A stretch of DNA of 64,000 bases from Athripsodes cinereus (lineage: Eukaryota; Arthropoda; Insecta; Trichoptera; Leptoceridae), in the NCBI GenBank assembly GCA_947579605.1, contig OX388321.1:18467614-18531613 (forward strand), read 5' to 3'. This document shows positions 1 to 12,557 of this stretch, piece by piece. The position numbers were made by a program, and so were the translations under genes. Each line of letters begins with the position of its first letter. Position 1 is the first letter of the stretch. The notes beneath the pieces were generated by a model. The model had not been told where the DNA came from and did no database searches. It was given only the letters and a program-made list of their open reading frames with translations.

Positions 1-244
1 TAAGAGAATCAGCCAATTTTCCATTGGCAATCATAATAATAATATAATAGGTGTATATCCATATTGTATCTGTATCTAATCTTGATAATGCTAAGTAGTT
101 ACATCATTTACCAAATTAGTCATATTTTTATAAAGGTGTGTACTTTTTGTCGAAAAAATATGTTACATACTAATCTTGACAACAATATAAAGTTTAATAT
201 TTGATAAATTATGTATGCTATTATTTCATGAGTTTGTTTTGTTT

Positions 245-345
245 TCAAATAAACCCTTAGCTAAACATCCTTTTCAAACTTAGAAATCTGATTTTGTCAT
301 GAAGGTGGAGTAGGATAGCAGAAGGATTCTAACCCGGTTTCTACC
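245..345 (-). mobile_element. tRNA-derived SINE, family C, partial
   Basis: On the minus strand AAACCGGGTTAGAATCC, TATCCTACTCCACCTTCATG and GGGTTTATTTGAAAAC align with the family C body. The head is missing or unrecognisable. Confidence 0.45.
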
Positions 346-1526
346 GTTTAAAATTCTGAACATTATTATCCATCTCTGTAATTAATGTAGCTAATTATAA
401 GCGTTCCGAAAATATATTGTTTGAATACATTTTCTACATCAGAGATTATTTTACTACCACGAAAAAAATATTAATGAGAGTTTAGAATATGATCCGGCAC
501 AGTTATATTATATTCTTATTAAGTATTCGAATTTTGTAATAATTCATTTGCATAATTATTCTAAAATCTAATTGAAAGAAATCAAATAATATACATTTTC
601 CGGAAAACGTTTAATTAAGGGTTAAGTAGAAATGATTGTGAAGATCTATAGACAATTTACCAGGAATGTTCAAGATCAACGAATGACTATATTTTAATAC
701 AATCTATTTAACATCTTTAGATACGAGTATGATGAAGGCTCTAGTATTGCTAGGAAGTTATAAACAATAATTCGATGAAATCAGGAAAATTATTGTTTAA
801 CAACTAGGAAACAATCTAGTTCCGTAGGTTATTATCTGATTTTATTTTAAATATTATTACAAAGATACTTCTCGTAGACACGCCACAGGAAAATTGTAAT
901 AAATAAATTATACTATAAATAAATTCCTTGTTACAAAGCAAACATTCTTTTGCAAAAAAATCATGTATATTTCTGGCAACAAGGATACTTAATTACTTAT
1001 TTCTTATTACAGTATTGAAAATTTCTCGTTATATAAAAAAAAATATCCTATAAATGGAGACAGTTTTTTTTAATCTAAAATACATAGTTACCTTCTAAGT
1101 TATCTTAACACACGAAACAGGAAAAACCATTAAATTTAATTCTCTGTAATTGTTAGATAATATTATATCAAGCAATGAAAACATGGTTCTATTATTAATT
1201 TCTTGTAACACATTGTAGAATCTTTCCTTAAATAAATTTAATATTATTCCCTCCTACATAGTTACAGTTAATATCCAATTATATAAACTTTCTGAAGGAT
1301 AGAATATAGACATGACATACTGCTTAATAGATTCAAATTGATTGAAAATGAGTTTTCACAGTATTACAAATTATAAACTCGAATCTATGTGATATCGACA
1401 ACTTTCGTAATATTAAAAGTTTAGTTCATATATTGATAACTTGTTTGAAGTCCAATATCGCTTTTTTGACTTCACTTTATAGGTAATCACCTAGACAAAT
1501 TCTATCGCGAGAAAAAACACCACACC

Positions 1527-1772
1527 ACCCCCAATTCTATATTGATTCAAACTCAAATAAAAACGTTCCAAAATTGTATAGTTAAGTTCACTCGAACTAA
1601 CATTCGTATTCTATATGATACAAGTTGTATATAATTCTAATTATGAACAATTTTAGAGTTTATAGAACTGGTATTCTATAAACTCTAAAATTGTTCATGT
1701 GTAGACTCACTAAAAATTGGAACGTTCCTATTTTAGTTAGTGCACACTAAAAATGAAATAGAATCGGGGGTA
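1527..1772. mobile_element. Foldback element with near-palindromic core
   Basis: The outer ends match inverted (ACCCCCAATTCTAT against GTACCCCCGATTCTAT), an inner pair AACGTTCC...AATT matches again, and the core is a perfect 25-bp hairpin. The arms are unequal in length, suggesting an insertion in the left arm. No target duplication was identified. Confidence 0.6.
1643..1698. repeat. Perfect 25-bp hairpin, 6-nt loop
   Basis: Arms 1643-1667 and 1674-1698 are exact reverse complements (ATGAACAATTTTAGAG...). They are separated by the loop CTGGTA. Confidence 0.9.
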
Positions 1773-3390
1773 CTGTTTAACAATGCTTTTACATTATCTG
1801 TAAACATTCAGTGAATGCACAATATCGAAAATATTATATAAACACAATATTATTAACGAAAAGCACTTGTAGTTCATATTTTATTGTATTTAAATATTTG
1901 TTGTTCATTTTGTGATGAAAATTACTAACAAAAAATTAAATATGTATACCTAGATAGTTTTTTACGTAATCACGCAGTGCAGCTACTTATCCATATTGTT
2001 TGTTTATGACTATTTCCATACTAATTACATTCTCGTACATTCGACTTTTTAAACGTTTACTGCACACAAAATCATGTAACATAGCATAAGAAAAGTGTGA
2101 ATGTAGGTATGTAGATACCCACGTATCGTTGTTATGCATCATACATGAGAACGTCTCACTAATGTTGGTGGTAAAACCACAAAGGCCATCGGCTTTTAAA
2201 ACGCATACCCACTCCATTCAAAGACAAGACATCGATTGGACGAGAAAGAAGAGAATACAACTTTCTAATGTGATTATCATATGTATGTATGTACAATAAT
2301 AATATACCACCATACTGTGTCTACATACATACGCATTTACGAGTACAATCTTCACATAATTATCATCAACAAACTCGTGTTCATTGGCAAACTCTTTATT
2401 AAATTTAACAATTTCATTTGTTCATACCATCACGCGCTCCCTACAAATGGAGAAGCCAATGGACTAACTTCATGAATAAAAGCATACAAGTCGTCCTCTG
2501 CGTGACTATAAAAAAATAAGATATTCAGAAATTGAAGGTGTTACTTGTCTTATACATAATGTTTTACAGAAAACTCTAAGTTTACAAGAGCGGGAGACCT
2601 TTTCTCTTTCGAGAACTTCAAAGTTAAGTTAACATTATAATGATAATCCATTGTACGAGTAGACGTTATACGAGACGTGTATGTTATTAACTGTTTAATT
2701 ACATATTGTTATGCATGTTCCACGGACCGTGTAGTGTTTGTTGTTTGTCTTCACCGGCATTCGAAACACGAACGCAGAGTTGACACATTAACATACAATC
2801 ACAACAACATTGGATAGAGACAGTCACTAAAATATGTGGATGTAATATAATCCATTCCTCTGTGAGGCGTGTAAGAGATGGTTGGTAAATAGGAAGAAGT
2901 AAATATACGAGATTATTATAATATGTAATATTATTATTGTTAACCCTATATACAGTGTATGTCGAATATTATATCTTTATTTTGTATATTTTTATTCATA
3001 GAAATAAATAGGTATATATAAAAACAATCAATATACCCACAGAGGGCAAGTTAATCGTAGAATCGCAATATCTTTCAAACTAATCCAAATCTCATATTAT
3101 GGTGTTCAAACGTAACTATATAAAAGCCGGAGGGACGCTTGAAAACTTACGAAAAAGAGTGGAAGACGTTTGCCAGGTGCACCACGGAATAATATTAACA
3201 TTAATAATATAGGTACACTGTATACTGTATACATACCTATATTATTCTATGATATTGATTTTGAAAATGTAACGTACTACCTAAATATGGCAACCGGGCA
3301 GCAGTTATATTACATGTACGTACTACAAGATTTTACATTATTTTATAGTACATACTGCATTTCACATCTCAAATTCATCGATGTGGTTTT

Positions 3391-3526
3391 CCACCCATCC
3401 TGAATGTCTTATTTTTTTGTTGGCACAGAGAAGACGGCTTGCATGTCTATTACATGCAACTGGTCTGCTGGCTATCCCACTTGTGGGATATGCCGTGGTG
3501 GTGTAGTAATAGTAGTAGTACTACAT
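3391..3526 (+). repeat. Dispersed family E copy with (TAG)n tail
   Basis: Landmarks in order are CCACCCATCCTGAATGTCTT, TTGTTGGCACAGAG, GCTTGCATG...ACATGCA, CTGGTCTGCTGGCTATCCCA, CTTGTGGGATATGCCGTG and then (TAG)n. A hAT element inserted in or next to the tail. An inverted fragment of the same family (CGAAAAAGAGTGGAAGACG, CACCACGGAATAA) lies just upstream at about 3138-3195. Confidence 0.75.
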
Positions 3527-3824
3527 CATGGGTGGCCAACCTTTTCAGCAGCCGGGTCAAATTTTAGAAATGAGATTTCCTACCGGGCCACAACAATATA
3601 ATCCATATAATAATTTTACTTCACCATAAAATTTATGCCACCCCCGCCCCCCCGTCGCCTATTTTTCAAAATAGTATAGAAATTTGAAATGTTTTGCATA
3701 CTCCTTGATTTTCTTGAGTATTTTCTCTGAATAACTTTCTGCGGGTATTTGTACCGACTTACATTAAAAAAGTGTCCATATGCTTCGCGGGCCACAAGCA
3801 GGCACCGCGGGTTGGCCACCCTTG
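3527..3824. mobile_element. Non-autonomous hAT element (298 bp) with intact 8-bp target duplication
   Basis: Ends are CATGGGTGGCCAACC and, inverted, CAAGGGTGGCCAACC, the CA(A/G)GGGTGGCCAAC style of hAT transposons. The 8-bp duplication TACTACAT is present at 3519-3526 and 3825-3832. No transposase is inside. It landed at the tail of a family E repeat. Confidence 0.92.
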
Positions 3825-5939
3825 TACTACATGATCCTAATTTAAGGTCGAGTAACTAGTAAGTGTTATTAAAACTTTCATTGTAGGTAAGTAGGTACCC
3901 AACAATTTCTCCATCCTTCATTAATTCGAGGGTTAAGTAAAAGAATGTTTGAATGGAAATATGTATAAGATTACCTACTGAGTAGGCAATTGTTTGGGTT
4001 ATTTTAAAGAATTGTATTTTAATTTACTTATATTGTGTGGGAAGAAATACTCGCATTGAACTTGATACAGAATTACAATGGATAATCCAAAGTATTACTT
4101 ACTCTATGGGATAATCTCATTTATTTCTCTACGGATTTCATTGTTGATATTGTAGATGTATGATTAAAACAATTACAAAGACTTGTGTTGTCTTGTAAGT
4201 CACATTTAATTAAAATCTTGAGATGCATTATACTGATATTTATCAAAATTCGTAAAAAAAAATATTTTCACGTGTAAAGAAAATATTATTCTATACTTTA
4301 TATGTACCTACATGTTTAGAATATTAATCAATTTTTTTCTATTGTGAATATTGTGAAGAACCATGTTTACTCAATGTAACGTTGTGCAAAATCTATTTCA
4401 CTTCTTCCAATTAGATTTTACACAATGTAACATTACATATGTAAATATAGATATATGTTCATATCTTGGTAAGTGGTGTAAATATATACCTACACATACT
4501 TCGTTACACACATATTTCGCTCACATGGCTAGAAATCAGAAACAACATTTAGTAGCTTGGCTAAAAATTATCTAATAAAACTTTTATGATTAAAAAAAAG
4601 AGGACAATATTTTATGAATAGTGATGAAGAGGAGATGCTTACAAATAAATTATTTTACTCTGATATCTGAATATCAATCACCAGTTTACCACACTAATAT
4701 AATGCCACAAATCCAAACAATTCAAATTAACATTATGAAAAAGCAGTAGTACCTAGTATCTACTAGTGAAAATGATTGGTTATGACATTATTTTTTTATG
4801 CGAACGAAGTAATTAACGTAAAGTCATGATTGGCCTACTGGTGCACAATTTTTGACTACGTCAATTTGATAATTATATGAGAAAAGCCATACAGTAATTA
4901 GGTACACTTCAGTATTTCTTCATACCAATCTTATATTATGGCAAACAATAAATTATTGTAGTGATAAAAAGTGTTCACATGCTCCATATGGAGAGACAAT
5001 GAAGTTCAAAGATATTGTTAATATCATAATCAGGTGTGAGTTGTATATTTATTTATTTATTTTGGTTATGTGTGTTGGTGTCCGTTTAATTGTACATTGT
5101 GTTCTAAATTCTTTCCAATTTCTACTTCATTTTGAACGTTTATTGTTATATTGTTTTGCCTGCTGATAAATGTGAAATGTTGTCATTAATTGGACGTAAA
5201 ATCAATTTAGTTATTAAAGAAATAAAATTGAAAATATGAACCACGAAATTTTCAGAAACGGCTATAAATTATGTTTGCGAAAAATCTACGATATTCTTTA
5301 AACATCGCGTATGAAGCACTCAATAGATTTTCAATTCATTGATGAAGTATGCACCTATCCTAAATGCATTGCATTTATACCATGGAGAGGACAATCTGTA
5401 CCTATATTCATCGTATTCAGTTTATTTACTGGCAACCCCACTTTAAAAATGTTGTTATTTAAAAAAATAAACTGGCAATAATGGACGGAAATAAAAGTGA
5501 AGGGCAATAATAGTAATTTATGAGAAACCTATTTAATCTTAAAATACATAAAAACCGACAATAAAATTAATAATTCTTCTAGAAATCTGTATTTTAATAT
5601 AAAGAACATGTTGAATATTATTTAATATTCCATTACGATGATTATTGCTAATTGTTCAAGTCAGACTTGAAAATAATATAACAGGAAGCGAAATAAAAAT
5701 TAGCATTGCTCATTATACCTACTCGTTCTATGTAATACAATTAAAATACCTACTAGGTATATAATATATAAGATCTAATTGTTATGGTCCTATGAATTGG
5801 ATCAGAACAAACTAAATCAAAATGATGTAATTCTAATTCTACAACTAAATAATATCAGTCTATAGATTGCTGGTGCACAGTGGAGCGAAGATAAAATAAT
5901 GCGCAAATGGCACACCTATGTACTGCAAACATGCAGACA

Positions 5940-6060
5940 TCTTTACCATCTCGACACTTGTCACAAACGGGGTAATCAGTGAACAAACTATGCGTGATGA
6001 ATTTACGTGATATTAAAAATAAATATTTAGAATAAGTGGCATCTATCATTAGATACTGAA
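5940..6060 (-). repeat. Old family E copy
   Basis: On the minus strand GCCACTTATTCTAAATATTT and GATTACCCCGTTTGTGACAA, GTGTCGAGATGGTAAAG align with the family consensus (CCACCCATCCTGAATG..., GGCTACCCCACTTGTGGGAT, ATGCCGTGATGGTATAG). This accounts for a 105-codon frame here that I do not accept as a gene. Confidence 0.45.
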
Positions 6061-7654
6061 ACCTGTGTATTAACCAAATATACAAATACGTGAGGTATAG
6101 ACCATCTTCCGTCAGAGACTTGTGTTTATACATAAAGAAAATATTAAACGTGTTTAAAGCATTTTTTATCAAAATAATAAAAAGATTCCTAATTTGAGTA
6201 AAAAAATACTTTACGTAGGCGTAGGTTTGTGCCTATTACATAATAACCAACAATTGAACTACAATAGCATGTTATTTATGAGTTTAGTTGGCGAAATCAA
6301 AACTATTAATCAAGCCTTCTACAATCCAGGCTCTCATGCTTCCTTAAAATACATACGAAATATAGGCATTTTTTAAAATACATTTCCTTACCAGGAATGA
6401 ATCTCGATACTTTATTTAATGGCAAAATGTTGTTTACTGCACCACCGACTTTATTGTACCGTGATATTGCAAATTGTATCTCATTAAAAAAATATCCTTC
6501 TTATTTTTTGGTATGTTTATTTTAGGTACCTACCTACTTACTTAAATGTTGTTTTATAAAGATCTCACTGTGCGTCTTCATAAAAATCTCTTGAGAAACG
6601 CGAAGTCACTCGAGCGGTAATTTTTAATTGAAACCAACACAAATATATTCGACGTTGAATCTTGATATGAAATACTGATGAGAAAACGCTATTAAATATT
6701 GATATTTATTCTTGTATCAAAACAGGCAACTGTTTAGTCAACGTTATTGCTTAATACATTGATTACATTGTCAGAAACGAAATTGATGGTATTATAATTC
6801 CAGAGAAAAAAATGGTTGTTATTCAATGAAAATATTTTTGATGTAAGAAGCTTTGTTATTGAATAAGGTGGTATGTTATTTCCAAAAAATATATACTAGA
6901 AACAAATCTATAAAACGTTATGTTTTAAAATAACATGCTTTCAAAGCTCATTAGAATGCGTTAAGTGCAAAAACGACCTAATTGCATCCGACTTTGTATG
7001 TAATTCACCCAAGCTGTCAGAGAATTCGTAACACATCATACATTTCTGTATTAATGACAGAACATCTAAAAAACAGATCACACTTGGAAAGATAATATTT
7101 CGAAAAATTTAACAAAAAACGAGAAAAATTTCTAATTTTCGTGAACAAACTTCCATCTTCTTCTATGTTCCAATGAACGCAGACATGAGGATAAATGATG
7201 GATAATATTTCTCAGATACAGAGTAATGTATTACTGTTTCATGTAAAGTTTTACAAACTCCATGCATCACTGTATCATCCTTGTCTTATAAATGTCTTCA
7301 TCCGTTATAATATAACATAATATATCATTCCGATAAAAACACTTCTCATGACAGGCGAAACTATTCCCAATGGATCACAGCCTTCTTTGCATCTAGTAGA
7401 GTAGTTCTCCCGCCTAATTAGCGAGTTTTGTCTGAAAAGGTATTGCGTCCCACGTGATTTAAATGTCCGTATTATATTTTATTAACGAGATTTATTGTTT
7501 TGTTCCAGATGCTCGTAATTTTCACATAACTCTTATTCAAATAGAAATTATGTGCCTATATGATATTTTACTTGCAATGTTTTCTCGCAGAAACCTTTTA
7601 CTATTGTACATTAAAATATTTTGAAGATTAAAATAATTGTAATGGTTTCCATTT

Positions 7655-7870
7655 ATATCATCACGGCTTATTCCACAAGTGTGATAGCCAGTAGTTGCCT
7701 AACTGCCTGTAACAAATAAACACACAGATTGTCCTCACCGTGCCAATAAAAATTAAGACAAATATCATCGCTAGGTTGAATTTTTTACGAATATTTGCCT
7801 TTTACAAGACATTCGAAAATATACCTATAGAAAAAATGGGAGACCTATTTTTTGCTGACGATTCTACGTA
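7655..7870 (-). repeat. Family E copy with 5' extension
   Basis: On the plus strand ATCATCACGGCTTATTCCAC, AAGTGTGATAGCCAG, CCGTGCCAATAAAAATTAAG and CATCGCTAGG occur in the family order. The extension CCTTTTACAAGACATTCGAA and GGGAGACCTATTTTTTGCTG follow. Confidence 0.65.
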
Positions 7871-9412
7871 CTAAATGAAATGGTTAATTACTGATAGAAT
7901 GATATCTAGTAGAAATAGATCAAAAATATATCTGGTGAAAAACGTAAAACTATAAATTCTGCACAATTATATTAAAACTAAGTATTTATTGAAAGGTAAG
8001 TCTGCATTTAGAATAAGCCCAAAGACGCACATTTTTCTTAAAATTATTTTGCTTATACATTATTGTACTCGTACATAATTCTGTCATACTTTTTTTTATA
8101 AGTTCTACGAATAATCGAGAGATAAAAACAAAAAAAATCTAAAATAATCTAGTCGGCTTACAATAAGTATAAAGTTAAGAAACAAATTACTTAACACCTC
8201 TTAATTATAACAATATAAAATATAATCTTCATAATAAATACCAAATAATTAACGAGTTGTGAAATAAAATCTAAGGCTAAATTTAGAAATACTACTTCTT
8301 ATTACAAAGTCATAAAAATATTGTAATCAACCTGTTTGCAAAACTCTATCATCGGAAGTAAACTATCGCGACCTTATTTCTGCGGGCAAAGATAGTAGGT
8401 ACCTACCTAAGTAAAGTGTATCACATGCAGTGGTTGGGTAGGTACCTACATGTACATACTATGTATATATATATACCTATACACAGTGTTAATAACAATA
8501 TTCGTGAAGTAACGGTGTTAAGCTTTCACATGACAGATATGCATCATTGGACTTGGATCATACGGATTAATAAGTTCGTGACATTAATTTCTCACATTGG
8601 AACTTCAAATACAACAGTAGATATGTACATTAAATACTACCTTTTCAATAGATTATTTTTAAAATTTTGAGCGAGATTTTTCATTTCATCAGTTTTTGTT
8701 TAGCAGTTTTCTTATGACAGTCAACTGAAAAACTAACGACGTCAAATATTATGAAGTTCGATTGAGTTCTCTTTATGCAATGATATTAAATAACTTAATA
8801 ATGCGGTCTATGAAAATCTTCGACTAGTCTGAAACGATTTAAAAAGTCGTAAAAAGATCGTACGAAGGACATTGAATTAAAAGGATAACATGTAGAGAAC
8901 TAAAATGTTTTTAAGTAGAAAGATCTCTGATTCGACTTTTGGATTCTCCCTCAAACTCCGCAGTCGACTCTATACTCTACTTCAATATTATTATAATAGC
9001 CTTCAATAACATCAGACCTGCTTACTCCACTATCGTTTGCACGTTCATATTTTATGGACTACTAAATTAATAATATATATAAGGTATACCTAATAACTGG
9101 ACTATAGAATCTCATATACCTTGTACTATGTACGTACAAGGAAGTCTACTTTCATCTTGATTATGTACCATTAGTATGCCGATAAAGGGCGACAGGAAAG
9201 TACAAACATGTTATAAATGAACTAAATATTTGTATATAGTAGATACTAACGAAATCGATCCATTCATAGCACAGTTACAAATACAATGTGTAGAACTGTG
9301 AAGGATATTATTTTAAATCACTGTGTAGAAGCTTTTCAATCTAACAACCCAATTATATCTGCTTTGTACGGTAGAACAAAGTGAAAAGTAAATAGTTGTG
9401 ACTAAAATGTAA

Positions 9413-9414
9413 TA

Positions 9415-9446
<32 letters not shown>

Positions 9447-9605
9447 TTGGAAAAATATCACAAAAATACATATATATTACAAATTTACTGAAATACACTT
9501 AAAAATCTATTGTTTACTATCCCATTGAAAGAGTTATACTTGTGTATGGGATAGATTTACAGTATTCTTAATTTTACACATCTAAACAATAATATAGATA
9601 GTTGT
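9413..9605 (-). mobile_element. Candidate retroelement with poly(A) (poly(T) on the plus strand) inserted in a tandem repeat
   Basis: A run of about 24 T starts near 9417 and is followed by about 165 bp of unrecognised sequence. The block separates members of the 50-bp repeat. This layout fits a retroposed insert on the minus strand, but I do not recognise its sequence. Confidence 0.3.
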
Positions 9606-9705
9606 ATAAATAGTTGTGACATTGTAGTAAAGTAAATAGTTGTGACTAAAATGTGATAAATAGTTGTGACATTGTAGTAAAGTAAATAGTTGTGACTAAA
9701 ATGTG
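9606..9705. repeat. Two tandem 50-bp copies, with a third partial copy before an insertion
   Basis: The unit AAATAGTTGTGACATTGTAG + TAAAGTAAATAGTTGTGACT + AAAATGTGAT occurs twice in a row. A partial copy (AAGTAAATAGTTGTGACTAA) occurs at about 9386-9411. It is separated from the others by a stretch that begins with a long poly(T). Confidence 0.75.
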
Positions 9706-9719
9706 ATTTTCACGAAGGA

Positions 9720-9912
9720 ATGAGACAATATTGTACCAATTTATATGTGTGGGTATTTGACATTGTAGTATCTTATTTTGAATGCTGTACCTGTATTTTT
9801 GTTTCTTTTTTTAATATGTTTTATTTTTCTGTATATAGGTATATTGTTATTTTATTGTATTCATGTCAAATGCTTTATAACCGTCCATTTTATAAATAAG
9901 TAAATAAATAAT
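9720..9912 (+). mobile_element. LINE-like 3' end
   Basis: GAATGAGACAATATTGTACC ... GAATGCTGTACCTGTA ... TATTCATGTCAAATGC ... TAAATAAGTAAATAAATAAT. The layout fits a truncated retroelement with an (AAAT)n tail. No coding part remains. Confidence 0.4.
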
Positions 9913-10379
9913 TTGAATATCAACTAAAATGAATATGAAATTGATTTATTTACATCTCAGTGTACCAACAGGCTTATAATATAAATTACAGCAATGCATA
10001 ATACACAAAAATATACTCAATTAAATGCCTTCCTTATAGGCACACCTATATTATACAATCGGGTAACAATATGACATAAAAAATGTGGTATCTACCAGCG
10101 TAGTACCAAAAATATAAAAATACCTAAGTAGTAAAATATTCAAAACCTCACTGCTACTGTTGGATGTTAGTGCTGTAAATTTATGTTTGTCATTGCTGTC
10201 GTTTTTTTAACGTATTCAATAATATCATATGCCTATACCATATAAGAATATTTGTTATTGTAAAAAAGAAGAGGTGAAAAATATAGCATTATTTATGAAA
10301 AATCTGAAGAAATATGTTTTAGAAAACAGAGAGCGACAAACTATTTATCAAATAAGTGTCTAAAATATACATAGCACAA

Positions 10380-10520
10380 CTCAACTTCTAATACCAGCAC
10401 CAGGTGCTGTCTGGGGTTAAAATTTACCATCAAATGTATAATTTTATGTATTGTTCTTATCATTGTTAAATATTGTGTCATATTTTATGAATAAACTGTT
10501 ATTATTATTATTACTGGATA
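10380..10520 (+). mobile_element. LINE-like 3' end
   Basis: CACCAGGTGCTGTCTGGGGT, then AT-rich sequence ending ATGAATAAACTG(TTA)n at about 10490-10513. A polyadenylation-like AATAAA next to a short TTA repeat is the usual end of insect non-LTR elements. Confidence 0.45.
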
Positions 10521-11204
10521 AAATTAATAAACGTCTATCATCAAATAGAACGTCAACATAACATACTAAAAACTAAGTAAACTGAACATTTCTCTACATA
10601 AGCTACTAGGTATATTGGATGAAGCTGTCTATAGCAAACATGTTATGCGATGAGAAATTTAGAGTTAAGGTTTTGAAACCCACAATCAATGCTGAACGTA
10701 ATAGCATCTACAGAACCATTTTTGAAAATTCAACATGAGTAAGAATTATTTATATGTATTGCTTAGTTATCTCGTTTTACAACTACGAGTATATCGCATA
10801 TTATGGCCAGAGCACCGTTACTACAGCAAATATTTGGTTACGTTCTTCTCTTCATACTCTCTACAAAAGAAATTATATCTTTAAATCGAATCAAAATTAT
10901 GTAATGTCCATTTTTTATAAAATTCACGTATTAACAAAATATCTCCATTGTGTCTTTTCATGACATGTTCACCTTGTTGAAAATGTTTTTTTTTTTGATA
11001 TCCAAAGATAAACAAAATATGTATATTTTTTGTTAAAACACATAATGATTATTCAACGCGATATTATTTATATTAGTAAAATGTTATAGCAATAAAAAAT
11101 AGCAATGAATTTTAAAGATCTTTGGCGGAATTTTTCTTATTTAAAGAACAATTGATTAGTACATAAAGACAATATGTAATTAAAAAATTTAATGTCGTGA
11201 TCTA

Positions 11205-11335
11205 TCTATACCATCACGCAATTTTTAATTACATTCCTAAAATGAGGTAGTCAACAGACCAACCACGTGTAATAAACATGCAAGTTGTATTTTCCGTACA
11301 AATTGAATATTAAAACATTCAAGATGAGAAGCATA
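11205..11335 (-). repeat. Degenerate family E copy
   Basis: CTATACCATCACGCA, AATGAGGTAGTCAACAGACC, TAATAAACATGCAAGTTG and AAAACATTCAAGATGAG follow the family order on the plus strand with heavy change. Confidence 0.5.
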
Positions 11336-11839
11336 CTTCGAAACTTTGAATGTCCAGTCTGTAAAATGACGCTTATTGACACAAATACAAATACCATCTA
11401 CATGACTGTAAATATATATACCTAAAAGTGCCGATATTTAATGTTTACGTACAGACTCCTTAAGAGTGTCGATGATTAAATCCACTTTCCTTGCGAGATC
11501 CGCATATAAGTATGCCCTGACCCACTATATTATTAATAATTGTATGCGTCACAGAATTTCAATACAAAATACTATATCTATATTACATACTACCTACTTA
11601 TGTATCTACCAGTACCAACATGTCAGGCAATCTATGCAAATATTATTACAAAGACTGACAGAAATAGTTAATAGCGATTGTCATTGTATTCAAAGAAACT
11701 CTAACAATGATCCTTTTCCAAAAAATCACAGCTATTTCCAAATCTGTATCTATTTATTTCTTTAAATATGACCATGCTTTATGCATGCATAAAATTTGTG
11801 CTATAAGTAATAAAATAATCTTAATACTGTAATAAAATA

Positions 11840-11889
11840 AATACTTTTGGACAATATTGTAAAATCTTACAATATTGTCCAAAAGTATT
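11840..11889. repeat. Perfect 23-bp hairpin, 4-nt loop
   Basis: Arms 11840-11862 and 11867-11889 (AATACTTTTGGACAATATTG...) are exact reverse complements around the loop AATC. No larger terminal repeats were seen around it. Confidence 0.9.
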
Positions 11890-12533
11890 AGAGACGGTGA
11901 TATTAAATATGGCAAAACTCAAGCAGGAAAACGCATTTATATTACATCAAAAACTTTTCATTCGATTGACATACATGACGATTAAAACTGGGAATAAAAT
12001 AAATCTGATCTATCTATTAAGTCTAGAGTTGTAAAAGGATCAACACTTGATTGAAAGTTATATTTTTAAATTGTCAATTTTGTTTGTTTGGGTCAATTCA
12101 CCGTAACTTTCCTGTGATAACGCAACTGCCTGTGTATGCATATACGGTATAAAAATGATAAAACCAACATGAATAAGTAGCTATCATTGTTTCATATGGA
12201 ATACTGTAATCATGAAAAACCAATGTTTCGCAATGTTAACATTTTATATGTAATGTAGATTGTAAAGGTGTCTGTGGGTTTTCCAATAAGTTCTAGTACA
12301 AGGTAACTCGTGCTGACAGGGTAATGATATATTTAACATGTTTTATGTATCTTATTTAAATAATGATGGTACTGAGAGTTTTTTTATATCATTAATGATT
12401 TAAAAATAGGTGTCTAGATCCTGTTCATTATATACCATATCCTATTTCAGTTAATTAACATATGCATGAAAAAATATAAAACATGTATGTTACATGAGTA
12501 TAAATTGATGAATATATTTATTTAATTCCCCAG

Positions 12534-12557
12534 GAGGTACCCTGAAGATGTACTCAA
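12534..12557 (+). other. Candidate 24-nt microexon
   Basis: TTTATTTAATTCCCCAG precedes and GTAAGTTA follows a 24-nt segment, giving a good acceptor and a near-consensus donor. The segment is a multiple of three. Two frames are open: one reads GTLKMYS, another RYPEDVL. If real, the gene-free first 41 kb would be intron of a gene whose other exons lie outside. A chance pair of splice sites is also quite possible. Confidence 0.2.

Larger units (their letters stand above)
346..3137. other. AT-rich stretch without a gene
   Basis: Apart from the foldback at 1527-1772 I see no gene. A slightly GC-richer part at about 2580-2830 has no coherent frame. A 76-codon minus frame at 1987-2217 has no recognisable motif. 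A short motif near 3040-3085 (CAGAGGGCAAGTTAATCG, AATCGCAATAT) recurs in changed form at 25165-25200 and marks another minor repeat. Confidence 0.5.
3833..9380. other. Gene-free AT-rich region with scattered old repeats
   Basis: Other than the family E copies at about 5.95 and 7.7 kb, I find no gene, RNA or element. All frames are short, A/T-driven and lack motifs. Confidence 0.5.

Noticed and set aside
5855..6172. 105-codon minus frame with CDKCRDGKDVC, at first sight a zinc-finger-like motif
   Set aside because: The cysteine stretch aligns with the tail of dispersed family E (the CCCACTTGTGGGATATGCCG region), so it is repeat-derived.
11466..11765. 99-codon plus frame
   Set aside because: No motif, biased only by local composition, and no promoter or splice support.
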